Assembly: GCA_022509145.1 (NCBI GenBank)
Contig: JAFLTX010000010.1
Coordinates: 4,014 to 45,435, forward strand
Source: Muribaculaceae bacterium
GTDB lineage: Bacteria; Bacteroidota; Bacteroidia; Bacteroidales; Muribaculaceae
Direction of reading: 5' to 3'
Length of the DNA stretch: 41,422 nucleotides
Part shown: in pieces, positions 13,267 through 20,779 of the stretch
Layout: every line of letters begins with the position of its first letter
Position numbering within the stretch: position 1 is the first letter of the stretch
Translations under genes and position numbers: made by a program
The notes under the pieces: model-generated
The model's database searches: none
Seen by the model: the letters and a program-made list of their open reading frames with translations, nothing else
Told to the model about the DNA's origin: nothing

Positions 13267-15783
13267 TTATCGAAGGGTAACTACCGTAATCCCGGCGCCT
13301 CCCATCCTCACATCTTCATCGGCAAAGGATGCCACGTAGGGATTCCTCTGCATCATATCGCGAACCACGGTGCGCAACGCCCCGGTTCCCGTGCCGTGAA
13401 GGATCCGCAATCGGTCGTGGCCGTACTGCACACCCTCGTCGATGAAGGAATTGACGCGCGCAATCGCTTCGTCTACCCTCATGCCGCGGATGTCGATTTC
13501 ATTTTTAAATTCCAGCTGACGCTGACGGCGGATGTCGGAACCTTCTCCGTTGAGAAGCGTATACGATTTTTGTGCCGACTGCTGTCCTTTCCGCTTAGGC
13601 ACCACTGTGAGCTGGTTGAGCTTGACCCGGGTTCTGAGCTGACCGATGGCGACTTCCGCCTCGTTGCCTGTGATTCCCAGGATCGTGCCCACTGTCGATG
13701 AATTGTTGAGCTTCACGTCATCGCCGACTTCTGGCTGTCGGTTTTCTGTCGGCTTTGTGGCTGCTGCGGGAGAAATACGGTTGCTCTTCTCTTCACGGGG
13801 AGTTCTCTCTTTCTTCTTCCTGCGCCCGGGAAGCGGAGTATGTTTCTTTGATAGCTCTGCATCGGAGTCCGCACCCTCCACCGACTCCTTATATTCGGCC
13901 AACCGGCGCCGTATCTCCTTGGTTTTCTCTTTCTCGGCCTCCACCCTCTTGATTTCCGCAATTGTGTTCTCGATTGTGCGGTTGGTGGTGGAGAGCAGAT
14001 TTTCGGCTTCTTGGCGAGCTTCCTTGAGAATCTCTTTCTTTTTTGATTTCAAATCGCTGATAAGCGCTTCATATTCCTTCTCGAGAGCCTCCACGCGATT
14101 GCTCTTCTTGCGGATGTTCTCGCGTTTGGTCTGCCAATATTTCCTGTCGCGGGCTATCTCGATCAGGAAGCGGTCTGTCTCGGTGTAATCTTCGCCTACT
14201 TCGGCTTTCACACTGTCGAGTACCCCCTTCGGAAGACCTATCTTGGCTGCAATCTCAAGGGCGAACGAACTGCCCGGCGAGCCGATCGAGAGCTGGAAAG
14301 TAGGTGAAAGCGTGCCTCGGTCAAACAGCATAGCTCCGTTGGCTATCCCCTCAACTTCCTCGGCCAGCATCTTGAGCGAATGGTAGTGGGTGGTGATGAT
14401 GGCGAAGCATTTCGATTTCTGCAGCTCGATTATTATCGCTTTGGCAATAGCGGCGCCTACGGTGGGCTCCGTGCCGGAACCGATCTCGTCGATAAGCACC
14501 AGACTGCTCCCCGCGGCTCGCGCAAGGAAGTATTTCATATTCTTGAGGTGGGAGGAATAAGTGGAGAGGTCATCCTCAATGCTTTGCTGGTCTCCGATAT
14601 CAAGAAGGATATTCCTGAATATTCCCACGTGAGAGTTGGAATACATTGCCGGAAGCAATCCGCATTGAACCATATACTGGTTTATGGCCACAGTCTTGAG
14701 CGCCACCGATTTACCTCCGGCATTGGGCCCGGAGATTATGAGAAATCTCTGCTGCTTGTCAAGGCGGATGTTGAGAGGCACCACTTTCTTCCCCTGGCGT
14801 TGCAGGGTGAAGTGCAGAATCGGATTTACCGCGCCGTACCAATCCATCTCGGGATGCTTCGAGAGGTGGGGCATTTCGGCATTGATGGAGATGGCAAACT
14901 TCGCCTTCGCCATTATGTAATCAAGCTGCCCGAGGAGCCTGTTGGAATCTAATATGGACCCTATTTCAGGGCGCACTTCGTTGGCAAGCGCGCGCAATAT
15001 CTTCACTATGATGCGCTGCTCCTCAAGAAACAGCTCCTTTACCTTATTATTCAGCAGGATGGTCTCGGCAGGCTCTATGAATACAGTCTTGCCGCTGGCG
15101 CTCTCGTCGTGGATAATTCCCTGAAGTCTGCGTTTGTTGATGGCCGGAACTGGTATAACAAACCGTCCGTCTCGGAGCACAGGCTGGGATTCTTTCTCAG
15201 TAATGCCCTCCCCGACGGCCCGCAAATGGATGCGGTGGATAGCTCTCGAAATACTCCCTTTCATTCCCGCAATCTCACGGCGCACTTCGGCCAGCTCAGG
15301 AGAGGCGCTGTCGCGCACGTTCCCTTCTGCGTCGATGATCCGGTCTATCTCTTTTATAAGATGAGGCAGCAGGGTGATGCGAGAAAAAAGGTCGTGAAGC
15401 TCGGGATAGAGAAAGGTTTCCGACGTGTCTTCATCCCCCTCTTTTTTGCTGAAAAAATTTTTTATCTCGCCGAAAGCCGTCAACGACTTTTTCAGCTGAA
15501 AGAATTCCTCCGGACTCGCATAGGAATCGCCGACCTGCAACCTCGGGAGCCAGTTCTGAAGGTCGAAGACCACGAAATCGGGCAACGCCTCGCTCCTCTC
15601 CAGCGCGCCTTTGAGCTCGTCAACCTTGGCAAGCTCTCTGCGAACGGCCTGATATTCGCTCAGGAAAGGCGCGGTCATCGCCTCTTCCTTCCCGAGCGAA
15701 CTGCTGCAATAATCGGCCACCATACGCCGCACGTCGGCAAAACCGATTTTCTGCTCTATGTTCTGAGGATAATTTTCGGCCAT
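13267..15783 (-). CDS. mutS2: Endonuclease MutS2 (MutS-like ATPase with Smr domain)
   Basis: MutS-family ATPase with a C-terminal nuclease; in other bacteria it acts on branched or recombination DNA and on stalled, collided ribosomes, not in mismatch repair. I use the ATG at 15783 (838 residues): the longer frame begins with TTG inside the preceding usp gene. MutS core and lever come first, then Walker A SGPNAGGKS (about 351-359) and Walker B LVLIDEIGSG (about 428-437). A long charged coiled coil (about 520-640) follows, then a KOW-like segment, and the Smr domain from about 765 with IDIRGMRVDEA and LRILHGTGTGALR. The mismatch-recognition domain of MutS is absent, as expected. It starts 43 bases after usp. 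Confidence 0.95.
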   Translation of the reverse strand: MAENYPQNIEQKIGFADVRRMVADYCSSSLGKEEAMTAPFLSEYQAVRRELAKVDELKGALERSEALPDFVVFDLQNWLPRLQVGDSYASPEEFFQLKKSLTAFGEIKNFFSKKEGDEDTSETFLYPELHDLFSRITLLPHLIKEIDRIIDAEGNVRDSASPELAEVRREIAGMKGSISRAIHRIHLRAVGEGITEKESQPVLRDGRFVIPVPAINKRRLQGIIHDESASGKTVFIEPAETILLNNKVKELFLEEQRIIVKILRALANEVRPEIGSILDSNRLLGQLDYIMAKAKFAISINAEMPHLSKHPEMDWYGAVNPILHFTLQRQGKKVVPLNIRLDKQQRFLIISGPNAGGKSVALKTVAINQYMVQCGLLPAMYSNSHVGIFRNILLDIGDQQSIEDDLSTYSSHLKNMKYFLARAAGSSLVLIDEIGSGTEPTVGAAIAKAIIIELQKSKCFAIITTHYHSLKMLAEEVEGIANGAMLFDRGTLSPTFQLSIGSPGSSFALEIAAKIGLPKGVLDSVKAEVGEDYTETDRFLIEIARDRKYWQTKRENIRKKSNRVEALEKEYEALISDLKSKKKEILKEARQEAENLLSTTNRTIENTIAEIKRVEAEKEKTKEIRRRLAEYKESVEGADSDAELSKKHTPLPGRRKKKERTPREEKSNRISPAAATKPTENRQPEVGDDVKLNNSSTVGTILGITGNEAEVAIGQLRTRVKLNQLTVVPKRKGQQSAQKSYTLLNGEGSDIRRQRQLEFKNEIDIRGMRVDEAIARVNSFIDEGVQYGHDRLRILHGTGTGALRTVVRDMMQRNPYVASFADEDVRMGGAGITVVTLR

Positions 15784-15826
15784 TCTCTTAATTGGATTTT
15801 TCTGCTGTGAATGCTTCGGAAGCCTT

Positions 15827-16759
15827 TCACACGGGGAAGGCAAACATCGGGAAGTCTACCTCGTAGAGCACCTTGTGGGCCAACCCCGGATTGAAGATAC
15901 GCCCCAACCCGTATCGCCGCTTGTTGGGAGCGAGTATCATCTGGATGTTGTGAGCCTGGAAATACTTTTCCACCTCCGAGCGAAGGTTCTCAATGTCGGC
16001 GACATCGGCAGCCTTGAAATTTGCCTGCGGGTACTCTTTCTTAAGGGAGGTTTCGAGTGCCTGCAGTTTCTCTTTCATCGCCTCTCCTTTCGGTTTGGAA
16101 ACGGCCGGGAAAAGATGGATGGTCACCTCAGGATGGCCGAACATCTCCATAAGATGTTTTATGGCAATGGTGTCACCTTCGTCAAAATAGCAGAAAGCGC
16201 AGATGTTGACAATGGCCTTGAATCCGCAGAAAGTGTAATGCTCCGGCACGGTCATCACCGGCGCTATGGCCTGGTCGATAACCTCGGCCGTCACGCTCCC
16301 TATGAGTTCTTCGCTGCGCTTCTCCTTTCCGCGCGTAGCCATTACTATAACGGGCGGCTTCTGAGCTGAGCAGTAGTCTTTTATAACTTCTTCCGGGGTG
16401 CCGGCAGCCGTTACGGTCTTATAAGCGATATCCGGCAACTTGTTCGAGGCCTGGAGCGCCTTCACCTGCTCTTCGAGCTCATGCATCCGCTGGGCGTCGA
16501 TCTTGTTGACTGCCGACTGCACCTCCATCTCCTCGATTTCGGCAGAATTGGTGTCGAGCCCGTAGAGGTCGTCGGGAAACTGCAGAAACTGCTCTTGCGT
16601 CACCACCGAGGTGGCGTGAATCAGAGTTACGCCATACCCGAGCCTGCGGGCGAGCTCAAATCCCACGTTTACAGCCAATTCCGATTTCTCGGAAAAATCA
16701 ACGGGAACCAGTACGTCAGTACCGTTTCCCGCTGTATAAGGCGCTTTGTTTCTCAGCAT
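15827..16759 (-). CDS. Universal stress protein with two UspA domains
   Basis: Cytoplasmic stress protein of 310 residues formed by two Usp folds in tandem. The first (about 14-150) opens with the typical beta-strand DVLVPVDFSEKSELAV and ends with a recognisable GxxEEVIKDYCS and VMATRGKEKRSEELIGSVT stretch, where the UspA nucleotide-binding signature GxxG(9)GS/T is only partly kept. The second (about 165-310) is more degenerate and ends FPMFAFPV. It follows the small HTH gene by 38 bases and precedes mutS2 by 43, so the three probably share a transcript. Bacteroidetes double-domain Usp proteins are common; partner and ligand are not evident here. Confidence 0.88.
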   Translation of the reverse strand: MLRNKAPYTAGNGTDVLVPVDFSEKSELAVNVGFELARRLGYGVTLIHATSVVTQEQFLQFPDDLYGLDTNSAEIEEMEVQSAVNKIDAQRMHELEEQVKALQASNKLPDIAYKTVTAAGTPEEVIKDYCSAQKPPVIVMATRGKEKRSEELIGSVTAEVIDQAIAPVMTVPEHYTFCGFKAIVNICAFCYFDEGDTIAIKHLMEMFGHPEVTIHLFPAVSKPKGEAMKEKLQALETSLKKEYPQANFKAADVADIENLRSEVEKYFQAHNIQMILAPNKRRYGLGRIFNPGLAHKVLYEVDFPMFAFPV

Positions 16760-16797
16760 TGCCGGGAGAAATAAAGGGTGAAGGGATCTGTTACCTG

Positions 16798-17058
16798 TCA
16801 GGCTTCCTTCTTCGATTCTTCAAGAATCTTGATAGCCATATCGTAGATGGTAGTGTCGTCAAGCACAACGATACCACCGTCGGGGCCCGGTTCGATATGA
16901 ATTCCTATATTGTTGCCAAACTGATAGTTCACTCCACCGAAATAATTTCTTACTGTCTGAACGGTGAGGTTCAGCTCATCGGCTATTCTATGGGTTGCAC
17001 CATCGGGAAGGCTGTCTTTAAGACGACGTAGCTCGTTGAATGTCAACGTTTTGCTCAT
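16798..17058 (-). CDS. Small helix-turn-helix DNA-binding protein
   Basis: An 86-residue conserved-looking protein. Residues about 7-40 form a predicted helix-turn-helix: ELRRLKDSLPDGATHRIADE, then LNLTVQTVRNYFGG, where the second part resembles the recognition helix of LacI/phage-type HTH proteins. The C-terminal half (GIHIEPGPDGGIVVLDD, TIYDMAIKILEE) could be a small beta hairpin and a helix for dimerisation. It is first in a probable unit with usp and mutS2. It could be a nucleoid-type or autoregulatory factor; I do not recognise a characterised homologue. Confidence 0.75.
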   Translation of the reverse strand: MSKTLTFNELRRLKDSLPDGATHRIADELNLTVQTVRNYFGGVNYQFGNNIGIHIEPGPDGGIVVLDDTTIYDMAIKILEESKKEA

Positions 17059-17120
17059 ATTTAGCGTAGTTTTGGTTATGTGTGATTATAGTTTCTTTTC
17101 TGATCTCGTGAAAATCGTTG

Positions 17121-17151
17121 CTAAATTAATCTTTTTTTTGCAATCTTCCAA
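17121..17151 (-). promoter_or_regulatory. Putative promoter of the HTH-usp-mutS2 unit
   Basis: On the minus strand TAATTTAG (17121-17128) matches TAnnTTTG at all but one position, and TTG (17149-17151) lies 20 bases upstream in the -33 place. The HTH start codon is 63 bases downstream. It sits in the 114-base gap after batE. Confidence 0.35.
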
Positions 17152-17172
17152 CAATTTATCCTTCTTAAATTG

Positions 17173-17982
17173 TCAGATAATCTCAATTCCTTCTTTCTTG
17201 ACCCAACCGATGTTCTCCGGATTGAGTTTCACTTTCAGCCATTCGGTGCCGTCGGCGCCGTTTTTCACCTCGAGGATTTTCACTTTCGTGCCCCCATGGA
17301 GCGGCGACGTTGCGGGTTGCGAATTGCTTTCAGGGTTCTCCAGAAGCTCTGTGGTGAAGGCCATCAGCACAGCCTCTTCCTCTTTCTCATATTGAGCCGC
17401 CGCGATATGGGCGAATACCAGGAATATTATGGTGAAAGCCAGGAAAGTAAGTGCGCTGAAAAAGCCGGTTTTACGTGCCAAAACGTTAGGGGTGAATATG
17501 TAAAGAGCCAGCCCTCCGAGAAATAGGATGAAGGCCAGCACTGCAAAAACAGCCCAGCTGTTGCTTTGGGTGTCTACGGCAATCATCCTATAGACCCCCT
17601 CGATGAAACTCTCCTGCTCGGTTTCCACATTCCCTTTCTTCCCGCCCAACGAGGCAACGTTGGCATCCGTGATGCGTGAACGCAGATAATCCAGGTTGTT
17701 GTTGATTTTGGAATCGGATGGGGCAAGCTTGCGGGCACGTTCAAGGCAGAGCACGGCGTTCCCTTCGTCACCCATCTTATAATAGGCGTTTCCGAGATTA
17801 TACAGGAGGGGCGCGGATATCCCCTTCTCCTCGATTATCTGGCTGTATAAGGCCGCTGCCTCCGCGTAGTTGCCGTCAACGTATGCCGAGTCGGCGGCCG
17901 CCACGTTGCCGTTGGCTCTGACGGGTAAGCACAGAGCCAGAATCATCGACAGCGCGATATATATCTTAATTTTCGTTTTCAT
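17173..17982 (-). CDS. batE: BatE, TPR and SH3-like domain protein of the aerotolerance operon
   Basis: Last gene of the bat operon, 269 residues from the ATG at 17982; a much longer in-frame extension would lie inside batD and lacks a signal peptide, while this start gives a clear one (1-23, ending VRA). TPR repeats occupy about 28-100 (GNYAEAAALYSQII, LLYNLGNAYYKMGD, GNAVLCLERARKLAP). Two membrane helices follow (142-164, 173-195) and a C-terminal SH3-like domain (about 205-269, TKVKILEV, EWLKVKL, GWVKKEG). The TPR part should be periplasmic. It overlaps the end of batD by 17 bases. In B. fragilis the Bat proteins are linked to oxygen tolerance; the molecular role is not settled. Confidence 0.88.
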   Translation of the reverse strand: MKTKIKIYIALSMILALCLPVRANGNVAAADSAYVDGNYAEAAALYSQIIEEKGISAPLLYNLGNAYYKMGDEGNAVLCLERARKLAPSDSKINNNLDYLRSRITDANVASLGGKKGNVETEQESFIEGVYRMIAVDTQSNSWAVFAVLAFILFLGGLALYIFTPNVLARKTGFFSALTFLAFTIIFLVFAHIAAAQYEKEEEAVLMAFTTELLENPESNSQPATSPLHGGTKVKILEVKNGADGTEWLKVKLNPENIGWVKKEGIEII

Positions 17983-19870
17983 TATCTGCAGTCTCCTCAT
18001 CGGGTGTGGCGCTACCCTTCTGTTGTTCAGTATATTCATCTTCCACCTTTGCCAGCGACTGTATAGCATCGGCATAGAGCTGACGCATGTTGGCATCGCG
18101 GGCTACCGGTGTATATTTGGCGTATTCACATTCGTCGATCAGGTTGATGATGGGCATGAAAGTGGATTCCTTCACTCCGTGGGTCTTGAATTCTTCGCCC
18201 ACATTGCTGCGGTTCAAGGCAGACGTGGGCATCTTGAGCTTGTCGCCGATATACCCCCAGAGTGCCTTCAGCATCTCGTCGTAGAACTGCTCTTCCTGAT
18301 GGTTCTTGAAGCACTGATAAGCCTTGGCGAGTCTCTTCATCGCCATCTTGTTGGCCTTCTTGCTCCGCAATGCCGTGAGGTCTTCGTGGTCGCGGATATA
18401 TTTCCTGTAGACGCCGAGCGCCGCCACAAAAATGCACGCCGGAATCACGAACCACAGCCAGTAAAGCAGCGAGGTTATGTAAGGTCTGCCTATTCCCGAG
18501 GGGAGTTCACCGGTAGGCATTAGCTCATAGTCATACGTCATGCTCTTCTGCGACAGTCCGGAAGAAGCCCCTTCGCCAACTGTCAGCTTCATCCCTTTGC
18601 TGACCAATGTCTTATATTCTCCTGCCTGAGGGTCGAAATATGAGAACTTGATGTCTGACAGATCGAAAGAGCCTGTGCTTCGCGGCATGAAAGAATAGTC
18701 GAATTTTATGCTGCCGGAGACATTCGTGCGGCCCACTTCCACATTCTCGGTAACCTCAGGTGTGTAGATTTCAAACGAGGCCGGGAAGTAGGGTTTCAGC
18801 TCGGGGAGCTTTATATACTTCACATTCCCCTCTCCCTCGATAGTATAAGTGATAGCTGCCGGAGTGTTGGTGAGCAGCTGTTTTGTAGGAGGCTGAGTGC
18901 TCAACCGGAATGTGCCCACCCCTCCTATGAAGTTTTGCGGGATAGGCTGAGGCAGACTCTTCACGTCGATATAGATGTCGTTTGGAGTGATGTTGAGCTG
19001 GATAGGCTGCCTCACACTCATCCGCTGGAAATACGGGTCATGGTAATATTCCGTGCGGTCGGTGCTCACGGTATAGGTGTTACCCTCGATTTTCAGACGT
19101 CCTGCTTTCTGAGGGAATATGATGTATCGGGCCACGATTGCCGAGCTGTAATATTTCCCTCGATACTGCTCAAATTCAAGCGAGTTGGATACGTATTTCG
19201 ACTCTTCTATTACGAAACTTTCAAATTTGGGAGCCGAAGCCGCGCCGATAAACTTGATTGTGGAATAGGAGCTGTAGAGCTTTACGGTGTATTCTATCGC
19301 CTCCTGCTCATAAGCGGTCGTCTTGTTGACACTTGCCACCAGAAACATCTCCTCGTTACCCTTCCCGATGAATATCGGGCCTTGGTTGGGATCGTAGTCC
19401 GGTATCTTTGGCGTCGCCGATGAATTGCCGCCGGATGATGAGTTGCCTGCCGGGGCCTGGTTTGAAGATGAAGCGGGTATTACCTTATACGAGAGCACGT
19501 TGCTCTTCACCCCGTTTACCGACACCGGACCGAACTTATAATCGCCGGGAGTCTCGGCTTTCAAGGTGAGGATGAGGCTTGTGGAATTCTCGTTGATTCC
19601 TCGCGTGAGATCTACGTTTTGTTGCGAATATGTGCTTTTATAGAGAAACTTAACGCCGGGAGGCATCTCCGAAATGGAGAGGTCGCCCGTGCAGTTCTCG
19701 GCTTTTATCGTGATATGGAATTTCTCGCCCACGGCAATCCGGTTGCCCGGTGCGTCGCTGGTGATACTGACCCTCCGTGCTCCCGGCGCAGCCATCGCTA
19801 TCAACGGCAGGAGCACGAGTATCAACGATAATCCTCGCCTTGAGATGATATGTCTATATAGATACCGCAT
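17966..19870 (-). CDS. batD: BatD, aerotolerance protein with large periplasmic region
   Basis: A 634-residue membrane-anchored protein. An N-terminal signal peptide (about 1-28) leads into a long periplasmic region of repeated Ig-like beta modules (VGEKFHITIKAENCTGDLSI, NSTSLILTLKAETPGDYKFG, AITYTIEGEGNVKYIKLPEL), characteristic of BatD. A Ser/Asn-rich linker lies around residues 134-148. One membrane helix (about 464-487) is followed by a cytoplasmic tail of about 147 residues that is helical and charged and ends in an acidic segment. It overlaps the BatD-like gene before it and batE after it by 17 bases each, so translation is likely coupled. Confidence 0.9.
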   Translation of the reverse strand: MRYLYRHIISRRGLSLILVLLPLIAMAAPGARRVSITSDAPGNRIAVGEKFHITIKAENCTGDLSISEMPPGVKFLYKSTYSQQNVDLTRGINENSTSLILTLKAETPGDYKFGPVSVNGVKSNVLSYKVIPASSSNQAPAGNSSSGGNSSATPKIPDYDPNQGPIFIGKGNEEMFLVASVNKTTAYEQEAIEYTVKLYSSYSTIKFIGAASAPKFESFVIEESKYVSNSLEFEQYRGKYYSSAIVARYIIFPQKAGRLKIEGNTYTVSTDRTEYYHDPYFQRMSVRQPIQLNITPNDIYIDVKSLPQPIPQNFIGGVGTFRLSTQPPTKQLLTNTPAAITYTIEGEGNVKYIKLPELKPYFPASFEIYTPEVTENVEVGRTNVSGSIKFDYSFMPRSTGSFDLSDIKFSYFDPQAGEYKTLVSKGMKLTVGEGASSGLSQKSMTYDYELMPTGELPSGIGRPYITSLLYWLWFVIPACIFVAALGVYRKYIRDHEDLTALRSKKANKMAMKRLAKAYQCFKNHQEEQFYDEMLKALWGYIGDKLKMPTSALNRSNVGEEFKTHGVKESTFMPIINLIDECEYAKYTPVARDANMRQLYADAIQSLAKVEDEYTEQQKGSATPDEETADNENEN

Positions 19871-20753
19871 TATTGTCGCGTGTCTTTCTTTCAGGTTTCT
19901 TTTGTTGCGAGCCCTCCAAGGTGTCGGAGCATGCGTCGTAATAACTCTTCTTGTCGGGAGAGAAGAATTTCAGGCAGAATGGCTCGATCTTGAAGTCGGC
20001 TTTCTGAGGAATGAATTTGCAAACAAGGGTAACTTCGCTCCACAGCATCCCGTTGCGCTGCTTGAACTCCTCCTCGGGCTCAACTTCCTTAAGTTGGCAA
20101 TTCTCCTTGAAACATTTATATATTTCCGAAATATTCAGGTCGGAGAGGTAGCCTTCGCCGCTGATTTTAAAGATGCAGTAAGCCTCGCTCCCCACATTGA
20201 TTGCGCCCGGCGGGAACCATCCTTCCACAGTAAAGTCTCCCACGCCGTCGCAACTCCCCTCACCTTTTTTCGGCAACTGCTCAACCTTGAAACTTACGGC
20301 ATTTCCCGTGGCCGCCACCTCTTCGTATTCCACATACTGCCTCATTCCCCAGAAGTTGTCGCGCACCGCCTTGGTGTGGGGAATATAAACAGCATATTCG
20401 GCCTTGTCGATGGTATATTTGCCGGGATTGTCAAAGATCAGATAATCCTTCTGGATGGTCCAGCTGTAATAGGTCTTCCCACCTTTCTGCACCGTCTGGG
20501 GCCTGCCGTTGCGGGTGGCGCCGTTGATCACCTTGGCTTCCCTGGGGAAGGTGTTGTTCTTCACAATCTTTACATTGGCGATATTTGCCTCGGTCGACAG
20601 CAAAGTCACCGTATATTCCAACACCTCGCCAACATAGGCCGATTTCTCTATCGTGGCTTCGATGGAGATCTCCGGCCCCGTGGTTTTTGCCGACGCAGAT
20701 ATCGCCGCGGTCAGCAACCCGAAAAGCAAGATTGTTTTATTTATAAATTTCAT
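19854..20753 (-). CDS. BatD-like protein without membrane tail (extra copy)
   Basis: A 299-residue protein from the ATG at 20753 (an in-frame TTG lies six bases before it). Signal peptide at about 1-22 (ending SASA). The remainder is beta-rich and follows the BatD N-terminal pattern: VGEVLEYTVTLLSTEANIAN, a KTYYSWTIQKDYLIFDNPGK segment matching the G-x-(Y/F)-x-I motif of BatD modules, then ISGEGYLSDLNISEIYK, which mirrors IEGEGNVKYIKLPEL of the adjacent batD. There is no C-terminal membrane helix. It ends in a polar, Lys-rich tail. It should be a soluble periplasmic partner or spare domain of BatD. The classic B. fragilis operon, as I recall it, has one batD only. Confidence 0.75.
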   Translation of the reverse strand: MKFINKTILLFGLLTAAISASAKTTGPEISIEATIEKSAYVGEVLEYTVTLLSTEANIANVKIVKNNTFPREAKVINGATRNGRPQTVQKGGKTYYSWTIQKDYLIFDNPGKYTIDKAEYAVYIPHTKAVRDNFWGMRQYVEYEEVAATGNAVSFKVEQLPKKGEGSCDGVGDFTVEGWFPPGAINVGSEAYCIFKISGEGYLSDLNISEIYKCFKENCQLKEVEPEEEFKQRNGMLWSEVTLVCKFIPQKADFKIEPFCLKFFSPDKKSYYDACSDTLEGSQQKKPERKTRDNNAVSI

Positions 20754-20779
20754 TCGCAAGGTGTTGATTTATCAGTTGT

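Noticed and set aside
13099-13701. Plus-strand frame encoding a KVLKVLK repeat peptide
   Set aside because: The peptide repeat is only the translation of the 9-base tandem array, and the frame continues antisense into mutS2.
15784-15843. Upstream TTG start of mutS2 adding 20 residues
   Set aside because: It lies inside the usp coding sequence; the ATG at 15783 has a normal leader and begins the conserved N-terminus.
17983-18096. N-terminal extension of batE
   Set aside because: The extra 38 codons overlap batD, lack similarity to anything and would bury the signal peptide.
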